8,672 nucleotides of DNA from an uncultured Ruminococcus sp. (GCA_902802975.1 CADCOF010000313.1:1-8672); one strand, 5' to 3'; numbered from the stretch's first letter, positions 1 through 6,725 are shown. A program made the numbers and translations. The notes: a model not told the origin generated them from the letters alone.

Positions 1-25
1 CCCGATGCCGAATTTGTTCGATTGC

Positions 26-57
26 CCGAAAACCGCAGTATTACTGGGCTTTCGCGG
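26..57 (-). other. Imperfect stem-loop directly after the rlmD stop codon
   Basis: On the minus strand this follows the rlmD TAG codon at 58-60 without a gap. The core pairs CAG (36-38) with CTG (44-46) around a TATTA loop. Pairing continues through CC/GG and GAAA/TTTC to a GC-rich base, with a few bulges. No run of T follows on the minus strand, so it is not a normal intrinsic terminator. It may protect the mRNA 3' end, or it may be part of an element end or repeat. The minus strand also stays open in the rlmD frame from the stop to the window edge. Confidence 0.35.
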
Positions 58-1425
58 CTATTTTCCTTCGACCCTTGACATCAATACCACTGTTTCAACA
101 TGCCCTGTCCGCGGGAACATATCTACCGGTGTAACTTTCTCCGTCTTGTAACCTTTTTCATCAAACAGCTTCAGATCACGTGCAAGCGTTTCCGGGTCAC
201 ACGAAACGTACACCACTCTTGACGGCGACATTTCGCAGATAGAATCAATAACAGATGGCGCACAGCCTTTTCTTGGAGGATCGATAATTACAACATCCGG
301 ACGTGTTCTGCGTTTTGCAAGGAGCTTTGCAGCAGCCTCTGCGTCTGCGCAAATAAACTCGGCATTATGTATTCCGTTTGTTTTTGCATTTTCTTTTGCG
401 TTTTGTATTGCCTCGGGTACGATTTCGACGCCAATAAGTGATTTCACTTTATCCGCCATTGACAATCCTATTGTTCCCGCGCCACAGTACAAATCTATCA
501 GCAGTTCACTGCCTGTAAGCTCTGCATACTCGGCGGCCAGTGCATATAATCGCTCCGTCTGATCGCGGTTCACCTGATAAAATGACAGCGGGGAAATATT
601 AAACTTAAGCCCGCATAAAGTGTCGCTGATCGTGTCACTTCCGTATATAGTAATACACTTATTTCCCAATATTACATTTGTATTATTTGTATTTATGTTC
701 AGTATTATGCTTGTAATATTTTTATTTGCCAAAATAAGCTTTTCTGTCAGCGTATCGGTGTTTGGAAGATTTTTTCCGTTAATGATCAAACACACCATAA
801 TCTGCGCGCCTTCTGCAGATCGTCTCAAATAAATATGACGAACAAGTCCCTTATGCGTCGTTTCATCATAAACACTGATATTGTTTTCTGTAATCCAGTT
901 TTTCACAACGCGAATAATAGCATTAAACTCGTCCAGCTGCAGCGCACAGCTATCTGTTTTTACTATTCTGTGACTATGAGGCGCAAAGAAACCTGTTATC
1001 ACGCTGCCGTCGTTATCTCTGCCAACAGGCATCTGCGCTTTATTACGGTAAGAGTTCGGGCTTTTGCAGCCTATTATCTCCCCCATATCGAAATCATGAA
1101 GTCCGCCGATTCTCGTCAACGCGTCGAACACACGCCGCTGCTTGATCTTCAATTCCTCTTCATACGCAATATGGCGAAAAACGCAGCCACCGCATTTTGA
1201 ATAACACTCACAATCGGGCTGAATGCGATTTTCGGAAGGAGTAATTATACTTTCGACTTTAGCGAAAGCATAATTCTTCTTAACTTTCAGGATATGTGCG
1301 TTTATCTTATCCCCCACAGCGGTTTGAGGAACAAACACAGCCATACCGTCAATTTTTGCAATACCGCTGCCCTGACCTGTTATTTCTTCAATTTCTGTTG
1401 TAATTATGTCATTCTTTTTTATCAT
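58..1425 (-). CDS. rlmD: 23S rRNA (uracil-5-)-methyltransferase, RlmD/RumA family
   Basis: This 455-residue cytoplasmic enzyme uses S-adenosylmethionine to make 5-methyluridine in 23S rRNA (U1939 for RlmD; the Bacillus relative RlmCD also modifies U747). The N-terminal 60 residues look like the RNA-binding TRAM domain. C72, C78 and C81 (C-x5-CGGC) with C160 would hold the 4Fe-4S cluster. The methyltransferase domain shows SFYQVN (281-286), the SAM loop DLYCGAGTIG (311-320), IDPPRKG (381-387), the nucleophile C409 in SCDPETLARD, and HVETV with the likely general base E444. All catalytic parts are present and the length is normal. The ATG at 1425 has a weak AGGA about 8 bases upstream. The gene is last in the minus-strand run, 65 bases after the ABC-F gene. 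Residues about 238-262 are unusually Asn/Ile rich and AT-rich in DNA. RlmD versus RlmCD specificity cannot be settled here. Confidence 0.95.
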   Translation of the reverse strand: MIKKNDIITTEIEEITGQGSGIAKIDGMAVFVPQTAVGDKINAHILKVKKNYAFAKVESIITPSENRIQPDCECYSKCGGCVFRHIAYEEELKIKQRRVFDALTRIGGLHDFDMGEIIGCKSPNSYRNKAQMPVGRDNDGSVITGFFAPHSHRIVKTDSCALQLDEFNAIIRVVKNWITENNISVYDETTHKGLVRHIYLRRSAEGAQIMVCLIINGKNLPNTDTLTEKLILANKNITSIILNINTNNTNVILGNKCITIYGSDTISDTLCGLKFNISPLSFYQVNRDQTERLYALAAEYAELTGSELLIDLYCGAGTIGLSMADKVKSLIGVEIVPEAIQNAKENAKTNGIHNAEFICADAEAAAKLLAKRRTRPDVVIIDPPRKGCAPSVIDSICEMSPSRVVYVSCDPETLARDLKLFDEKGYKTEKVTPVDMFPRTGHVETVVLMSRVEGK

Positions 1426-1490
1426 TGCAATTATCCTATCGGTGGGAATGCGCCCGACACAAGGTCAAACGCGGGTGATATAACTCATCT

Positions 1491-3419
1491 TTACTCATAA
1501 TTGGTGAGCGAACTGCTCAGCTGCTCCCACTCTTCATAGAGTGCATCAAGTTTCTCGTTAAGCTCATTCAGGCTGTTTGTGTATTTCATCAAAGTTTCAT
1601 AATCCGACTGTGCCTCTTCATCTGAAAGAAGTTCGGTAATATGGTTTATCTCGCTTTCTGTCCGGTCAATCTCTTCTTCACAGCGTTTCAGCTTCGTTTT
1701 TGCCTTCGCCAGTGCTGCCCGCTCTTCTTTTCGTCGGTAATACTCGTTGTTCTTTTTTCCTTGAGTGCTGCCGTTTTCACTGCGCGTTCTGATCTGAATC
1801 CCGCTGCCCATACTCTCATTTGACTTTTCGAGATAGTAATCGTAGTTTCCAAGATACTCCGTAACCCCGTCCTTTTTCAGCACAAGTACTCTGTCGGCAA
1901 GCTTATTAATAAAATATCTGTCATGCGATACTATCAGCATTGTACCGGTATATTCCAACAGTGTTTTTTCAAGCTGCTCACGAAATGATGTGTCAAGATG
2001 ATTTGTCGGCTCGTCGAGAAGGAGTAAATTTCCGCCCTTCAGCATCAACTCCAACAGTGCGACTCTTGAACGCTCGCCGCCGCTCATCTCCCCCAACATT
2101 CGGTAAACATCATCGCCTTTGAACAGAAAACGCCCCAGCGCAGTTCTGACCTGCGTCTCGGTCAAATACGGAAACGCGTCCCACACCTGATCGAGCGCAG
2201 ACTTTTTCAGATCAAGCCCGCTTTGCACCTGATCAAAATAACCTATCTCGACATTTGCGCCGAGATACACACTCCCTCTGTCGGCATCATATAATTTATT
2301 GATTATTTTAAGAAGAGTCGTTTTTCCGCAGCCGTTTTCGCCGAGTATAAACACGCGCTCACCTTTGCGAATATGAATATTCACATCGTCAAATATCAGT
2401 TCATGTCCGAATGATTTCCTGAGATTCTCGATAATAAGTACATCTTGCCCCGACTCACATTTCGGAGTAAATTTAAAATGTATCGTTTCAAGCTCGCTTT
2501 CGGGCGTCACAAGCGTTTCTTTAAGACGGTCTGCCTGCTTTTGTTTGCTGGCAGCCGTTATGAAATTATGCGCAACGCCCCATCTCTTCTGCTGCTCCAC
2601 AATACCCTCGATACGCCTGATCTCCCTCATCGTCTGCTCGTAATGCGATTGCTCTTCTTCAAGTATTTTCTGCTTTTTTTGTATAAATTCGGAATACGAT
2701 CCCGTGTACATTCTCGACTTGCCGTGTTCTATCTCGATAGTTTTATTTGTTACCTCGTCAAGGAAATATCTGTCATGCGACACAACAAGCACAGTGCCGC
2801 GGTAATCTTTTATAAACGATTCGAGCCAGTTCACCGCCGAAATATCAAGATGATTCGTAGGCTCGTCAAGCATCAGAATATCCGCACCGTCAAGCAGAAG
2901 TTTCGCCAATGCAAGCTTTGACCGCTGACCGCCGCTCAGTTCCCCTACAGGTCGCAGAAATTCAGCCTCGCTGAAACCAAGCCCCAAAAGTGCCGCCTTT
3001 GTACGGCTTTGATATGTAAGCCCGCCCATGCGCTCGAACTCTTCACGCAGGTGCATTTCTTTTAAAATAAGCTCCTCTATATGTTCGCCGCGCTCAAGCG
3101 CGCTGACTGTAACGGCAAGCTCGCTTTCCATATTAATAAGACGCTCAAACACGCCGAGAAGTTCATTATACACAGTATTATCCGAGTTGCTGCATGAATA
3201 CTGCTCCATGCAGCCTATACGGAGGTCTTTTTCTTTGGCAACTCCGCCGCCGGACTGGGCAAGCCTGCCTGTTAAAATACGAAACAGCGTCGTCTTACCG
3301 GTACCGTTCGCACCGATAAGACCCGCCTTATCACCACGCTCAAGGCGAAACGAAATATTATCAAACAGCGTTCTGTCCGCAAAAGCCACAGACAGATTGC
3401 TGACGGTCAAAACAGCCAT
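1491..3419 (-). CDS. ABC-F family ATPase, YdiF/Uup-like (ribosome-associated)
   Basis: This 642-residue soluble protein has two fused ATP-binding cassettes and no membrane segments, as expected for ABC-F factors that act on ribosomes. Cassette 1 has Walker A GANGTGKT (36-43), signature LSGGQ (161-165), Walker B ILMLDEPTNHLD (181-192) and H215. Cassette 2 has GENGCGKT (360-367), MSGGER (445-450), LLLLDEPTNHLD (465-476) and H499. The charged linker (about 240-325) would be the tRNA-contacting arm. Residues about 560-635 form a Lys/Glu-rich C-terminal coiled coil, as in YdiF and Uup. The chosen ATG at 3419 has AAAGGA about 11 bases upstream and lies 19 bases after the preceding stop. The frame stays open to 3560, but that extension lies inside the upstream gene and is hydrophobic. 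A housekeeping role is more likely than antibiotic resistance, though the subfamily needs a tree. Confidence 0.93.
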   Translation of the reverse strand: MAVLTVSNLSVAFADRTLFDNISFRLERGDKAGLIGANGTGKTTLFRILTGRLAQSGGGVAKEKDLRIGCMEQYSCSNSDNTVYNELLGVFERLINMESELAVTVSALERGEHIEELILKEMHLREEFERMGGLTYQSRTKAALLGLGFSEAEFLRPVGELSGGQRSKLALAKLLLDGADILMLDEPTNHLDISAVNWLESFIKDYRGTVLVVSHDRYFLDEVTNKTIEIEHGKSRMYTGSYSEFIQKKQKILEEEQSHYEQTMREIRRIEGIVEQQKRWGVAHNFITAASKQKQADRLKETLVTPESELETIHFKFTPKCESGQDVLIIENLRKSFGHELIFDDVNIHIRKGERVFILGENGCGKTTLLKIINKLYDADRGSVYLGANVEIGYFDQVQSGLDLKKSALDQVWDAFPYLTETQVRTALGRFLFKGDDVYRMLGEMSGGERSRVALLELMLKGGNLLLLDEPTNHLDTSFREQLEKTLLEYTGTMLIVSHDRYFINKLADRVLVLKKDGVTEYLGNYDYYLEKSNESMGSGIQIRTRSENGSTQGKKNNEYYRRKEERAALAKAKTKLKRCEEEIDRTESEINHITELLSDEEAQSDYETLMKYTNSLNELNEKLDALYEEWEQLSSSLTNYE

Positions 3420-3438
3420 AATGGTTAACATCCTTTGT

Positions 3439-3798
3439 TCAATGCAATATATGATCAGCCAAAATAAAGCAGACAATATGATACAGGTTGAGTAGAAAAT
3501 AAATCGCAGTGCCGGCAAGAACAATACTATTTGAAATGCGCAGCTGATGAGAATCGGCATTTTTTATCTTTGAAAAAGCGAAAAAGATAAGTGTAAGCGG
3601 CACACAGACTTTAACAAAAAATCCCAGATAAATATTCGACACGACTGTACTCATCAAAGGATTTGCTTCTTTGAAAAGACCTGTTTTTATAAGAGCAAGC
3701 GTACATATCCAATCCGAAACGTTAAGAAAAAACAGCGCAAACAGTCGGCGAACTACGCCCACACCGGTATCATCGTAAAAGACCGATTGTTTTTTCAT
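3439..3798 (-). CDS. Small membrane protein, DUF5658-like
   Basis: This 119-residue protein has about three transmembrane helices (about 18-38, 53-77 and 91-115) and no signal peptide. The first helix carries N26 and D29, followed by a short loop with EANPLM (44-49), a helix containing K63, and N104 in the last helix. The N..D / G-x-x-x-EANP / K pattern matches my memory of DUF5658, a family of unknown function. The start chosen is the ATG at 3798, with AGGGTG about 6 bases upstream; an ATG seven codons earlier has no ribosome binding site. It lies 66 bases after the Nudix gene and 19 bases before the ABC-F gene, so it is probably co-transcribed with both. The neighbours do not reveal its role. 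Family assignment is moderately sure, function unknown. Confidence 0.8.
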   Translation of the reverse strand: MKKQSVFYDDTGVGVVRRLFALFFLNVSDWICTLALIKTGLFKEANPLMSTVVSNIYLGFFVKVCVPLTLIFFAFSKIKNADSHQLRISNSIVLAGTAIYFLLNLYHIVCFILADHILH

Positions 3799-3820
3799 GA
3801 TATCACCCTGTATTATCATG
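3796..3820 (-). promoter_or_regulatory. Hairpin around the start codon and ribosome binding site of the membrane-protein gene
   Basis: A perfect 7-bp inverted repeat (CATGATA at 3796-3802, TATCATG at 3814-3820) encloses an 11-base spacer. In the minus-strand mRNA the AGGGTG ribosome binding site falls in the loop and the AUG start codon falls in the 3' arm of the stem. Such a fold could limit initiation. The stem is short and AT-rich, so its effect may be slight. Confidence 0.4.
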
Positions 3821-3864
3821 CCCGAAAAAGCAACAATAATACACCATCACATGAGGCAAAAGCT

Positions 3865-4419
3865 TTAGCTGTGTTTGTTGTCGCCGTTTATCAGTATCCA
3901 CGCTTTCAAAACAGCTGTCTGCGTTTTGCCGTCAGGAATGCGATTATTCATTACCATTTCAACTGCTTTTTCAATCGGAATTTTTTCTACATTCAAAAAC
4001 TCATCTTCGTCAAGCTGCTGCCGCTCAAAGTGATCGACTCTGCACATGTACATATACACAACTTCATCTGTGAATCCCGGCGACACATAATCCGCGCCCA
4101 AAGACACATACCCCGTTCCAACTGCTCCCGTCTCCTCCAGCAGCTCTCTTTTTGCGTTTTCAAGCGGCGTTGTCTTTGTGTCGTCGACCTTTCCCGCGGG
4201 CAGTTCCAATACATTTTCCGCAAACGGGTAGCGGTACTGCTTCACAAAAAGCATTTCGTTGTCCTGCGTCAATGCGGCTACAGTAACACCCGCCGGGTGT
4301 CTTGCAACTTCTCTTTTTGTCAAATCGCCGTTGGGCAGCTCCACATCGTCCAATTCAACGCGTATCACTTTTCCATCATACAACACCTGTGAGGATAGTT
4401 TTTTCTCTTCAAGCTTCAT
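3865..4419 (-). CDS. Nudix hydrolase, ADP-ribose pyrophosphatase type
   Basis: This 184-residue soluble enzyme probably splits ADP-ribose to AMP and ribose 5-phosphate. It has the expected layout: an N-terminal beta region (1-45), then LELPAGK (71-77), the Nudix helix RELLEETG (91-98) with metal-binding E92, E95 and E96, and SPGFTDE (113-119). The proline about 16 residues beyond the Nudix box is typical of ADP-ribose pyrophosphatases. One oddity is that the loop from G76 to R91 is one residue longer than the G-x5-E-x7-R consensus and has K/T where the conserved Glu is expected. The ATG at 4419 has AAGGAGA about 9 bases upstream and overlaps the degV stop by one base (TAATG), so translation is probably coupled. 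The substrate is inferred from family pattern, and other nucleotide-diphosphate substrates are possible. Confidence 0.9.
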   Translation of the reverse strand: MKLEEKKLSSQVLYDGKVIRVELDDVELPNGDLTKREVARHPAGVTVAALTQDNEMLFVKQYRYPFAENVLELPAGKVDDTKTTPLENAKRELLEETGAVGTGYVSLGADYVSPGFTDEVVYMYMCRVDHFERQQLDEDEFLNVEKIPIEKAVEMVMNNRIPDGKTQTAVLKAWILINGDNKHS

Positions 4420-5294
4420 TATTCTTTCTCCTTCCCCACATAAAACAGTGCAAGCGTATCGGGACCGCAATGCGCGCCAAGTACCGGCCCGATTTCTGTT
4501 ATCATTATATTACTGATACCACAGCTTTTTGTAATGGAACGCGCAAGCAGATTTGCTTCATCTGCACAATCGGCATGAGCAACAAACACCGTATCGTTTT
4601 CCTCAGGTGAGTAATTCTCTGCCATTTGCTGCACAAGCTTTGCTATTGCATACTTACGTCCTCTTGCCTTGTACATAACCTTGATCTTACCGCTTTCATC
4701 GGTAGCAAGGACAGGCTTAATATTCATTACAGAACCCACGGCTGCAGCTGTTGCCGATATGCGCCCGCCTCTTTTCAAAAAATGGAGATCGTCGGGAGTG
4801 AACCAATGCTGTATTCTGCCTTTGAGTGATTCCGCCTGATTGCGCACTTCCTCAATAGATGCGCCGTTTTTCTTCATGGCAGCGCAATGATAGAGAAGCA
4901 GCGACTGACCCATACAAGCGCAAAGGCTGTCTACGCAATATATTTTTCTTTCCGGATAATCTTCCTTCAGTTCCTCGGCAGCAATACGTGCAACATTAAA
5001 AGTACCGCTCAACGCTGACGAAAAACCTATATACAAAACATCTTTTCCGTTATCAAGAACCGGCTTAAAATATCTGATAAAATCGTCAATAGACGGCGAC
5101 GCAGTTTTAACGTTAACGCCCCTGCGCAGCAAATCATAAAAGCTGTCATTTCCAATCTCAAGACTGGAAAGAACGGAATCGAACGAATTCCCGCCTGTAA
5201 TAACCTTAAGCGGAACAGCGGATATATGCATTTTATCGGCGGCAGCCTTCGGCATATCGCAGGCTGTATCCGTAATAATAGAATAATTACTCAT
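4419..5294 (-). CDS. DegV family fatty-acid-binding protein (FakB-like)
   Basis: This 291-residue cytoplasmic protein belongs to the family that binds a long-chain fatty acid and, in characterised cases, presents it to the fatty acid kinase FakA. Visible family motifs are TDTACDMP (8-15), KTASPS (63-68), FSSALSGTF (91-99), LKRGGRIS (173-180) and GPVLGAHCGPDT (269-280). T64, S96 and H275 are in the places expected for the residues that hold the fatty-acid carboxylate in FakB proteins. The ATG at 5294 follows AAGGAG by about 12 bases; the frame extends to 5339, but that Met lies too close to the predicted transcription start and lacks a ribosome binding site. It is first in the minus-strand run and coupled to the Nudix gene. 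No FakA is in the window. The bound lipid cannot be predicted. Confidence 0.93.
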   Translation of the reverse strand: MSNYSIITDTACDMPKAAADKMHISAVPLKVITGGNSFDSVLSSLEIGNDSFYDLLRRGVNVKTASPSIDDFIRYFKPVLDNGKDVLYIGFSSALSGTFNVARIAAEELKEDYPERKIYCVDSLCACMGQSLLLYHCAAMKKNGASIEEVRNQAESLKGRIQHWFTPDDLHFLKRGGRISATAAAVGSVMNIKPVLATDESGKIKVMYKARGRKYAIAKLVQQMAENYSPEENDTVFVAHADCADEANLLARSITKSCGISNIMITEIGPVLGAHCGPDTLALFYVGKEKE

Positions 5295-5361
5295 ATCAAC
5301 AAATTCTCCTTGATTAGATTGATTTAAAAATCGACGCATAACACTATACTTTCACATTCTT

Positions 5362-5390
5362 ATTATAATACAAAAAAGCTGTTACGTCAA
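5362..5390 (-). promoter_or_regulatory. Promoter of the degV-led operon
   Basis: Reading the minus strand, TTGACG (5390-5385) is followed after 17 bases by TATAAT (5367-5362), a near-perfect housekeeping sigma-70/SigA promoter. The predicted transcription start is near 5355, giving a leader of about 60 bases before the degV ATG. It may serve all five minus-strand genes. Confidence 0.85.
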
Positions 5391-5394
5391 TCGG

Positions 5395-5432
5395 TGAATT
5401 TGCATGAACATAATTTCGTTCATACAAATTCA
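5395..5432. promoter_or_regulatory. Candidate operator: 15-bp inverted repeat between divergent promoters
   Basis: The left arm TGAATTTGCATGAAC (5395-5409) and right arm GTTCATACAAATTCA (5418-5432) match at 14 of 15 positions and are separated by 8 bases (5410-5417). The repeat fills the space between the two -35 boxes (5385-5390 and 5442-5447) and is centred at 5413.5, about 58 and 63 bases upstream of the two predicted starts. Neither transcript contains it, so it should act as DNA bound by a dimeric regulator. No regulator gene is in the window and I do not recognise the motif. Confidence 0.65.
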
Positions 5433-5441
5433 AGTTTATTA

Positions 5442-5470
5442 TTGACAAAGCACGACTTTTGATGTAAAAT
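5442..5470 (+). promoter_or_regulatory. Promoter of the ABC importer operon
   Basis: TTGACA (5442-5447) is followed after 17 bases by TAAAAT (5465-5470), a strong SigA-type match. The predicted transcription start is near 5477, about 80 bases before the ATG at 5560. Confidence 0.82.
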
Positions 5471-5487
5471 ATAAAAGTATTCGCAGA

Positions 5488-5519
5488 CCCGATTTAGTGC
5501 GTAAAAGCACGAAAGCGGG
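5488..5519 (+). promoter_or_regulatory. Stem-loop in the 5' leader of the importer mRNA
   Basis: CCCG (5488-5491) pairs with CGGG (5516-5519), TTT (5493-5495) with AAA (5512-5514), and GTGC (5497-5500) with GCAC (5507-5510). The three helices are separated by two A-G mismatches, and the loop is GTAAAA. It starts about 10 bases after the predicted transcription start and ends about 26 bases before the GGAG ribosome binding site. No T-run or terminator follows, so it is not an attenuator. A 5' stabiliser or small binding element is possible. It matches no riboswitch that I recognise. Confidence 0.55.
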
Positions 5520-5559
5520 AATCCACATGAGTTTCAAATAAAAAAGGAGAAAATGTATC

Positions 5560-6633
5560 ATGAGAAAAACAAAGAAGATTCTCGCCGGCGCAATGGCTGC
5601 ATTCATGATGACAGCTGCTTTTGCCGGCTGTGGTTCAACCGACACAACAGGTACAACCGGCGGAAAAACAACCGGTACGACAGGCGGTGCAGCAACAGCA
5701 GACTCTGCCGTTGCAAAGATTGAAGGAAAAAGCTTCAACATCGGCGTTTGTCAGCTCGTTCAGCACGTTGCTCTCGACGCTGCTACAGAGGGCTTCCAGG
5801 ATAAGCTCACAGCTCTTCTCGGCGAAGACAATGTAACATTCACAATTCAGAATGCACAGGGTGATTCGGCAAACTGCGCAACTATCTGCAATCAGTTTGT
5901 TGCAGACAAGGTTGACCTTATCATGGCTAACGCAACACCGGCTCTCCAGGCTGCATACACAGCAACAGATTCTATTCCGATTCTCGGCACATCTGTTACA
6001 CATTATGGCACAGCTCTTGATATCAAAGATTGGAAGGGCTACTCCGAAAACAACGTATCAGGTACATCAGACCTTGCTCCCCTTGACGAGCAGGCTAAGA
6101 TCGTAAGCGAGCTTTTCCCGGACGCTAAGAAGGTTGGTCTTCTCTACTGCTCGGCTGAGCCTAACTCAAAGTTCCAGATCGATACAATTACGCCTTACCT
6201 CAAGGACGCTAATTATGAAGTTAAGGAGTACACATTCTCCGACTCCAACGATATCGCTGCTGTTGTAACAAGCGCATGCGATGAGTGCGATGTTCTTTAT
6301 ATCCCCACGGACAACACAGCTGCTTCCAACACAGGTATCATTGACAACATTGCTGCTCCCAAGAACATTCCGATCATTTGCGGTGAGGAAGGTATCTGCG
6401 AGGGCTGCGGCGTTGCAACTCTTTCTATCAGCTACTATGATCTCGGCGTAAAAACAGCTGAGATGGCATATGACGTTCTTGTAAACGGTGCAGATATTTC
6501 CAAGATGGAAATCGGCTACGCTCCTGTTACAAAGAAGTACGACAAGGCTCGTGCAGAGGCTTTGGGTATTACTATCCCTACTGACTATGTTGCAATCGGT
6601 GAAGACGCTGCAACAGCTGATGAAGCCAACTAA
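5560..6633 (+). CDS. ABC importer substrate-binding lipoprotein (ABC_sub_bind family, TrpX-like)
   Basis: This 357-residue protein is the extracellular substrate receptor of the importer. Residues 1-23 form a lipoprotein signal (RKTKK, hydrophobic core, then FAGC) with C24 as the lipid-anchored residue. A Thr/Gly-rich spacer (25-50) with two copies of TTGTTGG follows. The two-lobed binding domain (about 55-345) shows family features: QNAQGDSAN (97-105), ATPALQAA (125-132), VSGTSDLAPLDEQ (166-178), SAEPNS (198-203), PTDNTAASN (249-257), GEEG (275-278) and ATLSISYYDLG (286-296). Characterised relatives bind tryptophan (TrpX) or tyrosine (C. difficile CD0873), so an aromatic amino acid is a reasonable guess only. 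The mature domain has nine Cys, including CxxC at 240-243 and 280-283. GGAG lies 10 bases before the ATG. The even, CTC/CTT/ACA/GTT-biased codon use fits high expression. Confidence 0.93.
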   Translation: MRKTKKILAGAMAAFMMTAAFAGCGSTDTTGTTGGKTTGTTGGAATADSAVAKIEGKSFNIGVCQLVQHVALDAATEGFQDKLTALLGEDNVTFTIQNAQGDSANCATICNQFVADKVDLIMANATPALQAAYTATDSIPILGTSVTHYGTALDIKDWKGYSENNVSGTSDLAPLDEQAKIVSELFPDAKKVGLLYCSAEPNSKFQIDTITPYLKDANYEVKEYTFSDSNDIAAVVTSACDECDVLYIPTDNTAASNTGIIDNIAAPKNIPIICGEEGICEGCGVATLSISYYDLGVKTAEMAYDVLVNGADISKMEIGYAPVTKKYDKARAEALGITIPTDYVAIGEDAATADEAN

Positions 6634-6658
6634 TTCAAGTATTTAATAAAAATTCCGG

Positions 6659-6691
6659 ATATTTGGGGTGCATATTCTACACCCCAAATAT
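6659..6691 (+). promoter_or_regulatory. Intercistronic hairpin between binding-protein and permease genes
   Basis: A perfect 12-bp inverted repeat (ATATTTGGGGTG at 6659-6670, CACCCCAAATAT at 6680-6691) encloses a 9-base loop; G-T pairs could extend it by two. It starts 25 bases after the binding-protein stop and ends 34 bases before the permease ATG. The downstream bases (TTGCATATAC) are not a T-run, so it is not a classic terminator. Such hairpins in importer operons often protect the upstream message, so that more binding protein than permease is made. Confidence 0.7.
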
Positions 6692-6725
6692 TTGCATATA
6701 CACTAAAAATGAAAATGGTGAAAAA

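Noticed and set aside
2445..2921. 158-residue plus-strand frame opposite the ABC-F gene
   Set aside because: It is antisense to conserved ABC-F motifs and shows no domain or ribosome binding site.
3420..3560. N-terminal extension of the ABC-F frame by 47 codons
   Set aside because: It overlaps the upstream membrane-protein gene, reads as a hydrophobic stretch foreign to ABC-F proteins, and the ATG at 3419 has a good ribosome binding site.
3812..3833. Internal minus-strand promoter before the membrane-protein gene (TTATTG-16-GATAAT)
   Set aside because: The predicted start would fall in or after the ribosome binding site of the gene, and the -35 box is weak.
3787..4392. Long plus-strand frame opposite the Nudix gene
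   Set aside because: Its His/Arg/Cys/Phe-rich make-up is typical of antisense shadows, and the opposite strand has a complete Nudix motif.
5527..5541. Four-codon leader ORF (MSFK) before the binding-protein gene
   Set aside because: It is too short to judge, has no good ribosome binding site, and no alternative hairpins are present for an attenuation mechanism.
5478..5559. T-box or known riboswitch in the importer leader
   Set aside because: The leader is about 80 bases, with no T-box core and no terminator/antiterminator pair; only one simple hairpin is seen.
5635..6003. Cys-rich 122-residue minus-strand frame inside the binding-protein gene
   Set aside because: It is antisense to a clear gene. 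The many Cys come from GCA/ACA-rich codons on the other strand, and there is no ribosome binding site.
6659..6700. Intercistronic hairpin as a full transcription terminator
   Set aside because: There is no T-run after the stem, and the permease and ATPase genes lack another visible promoter.
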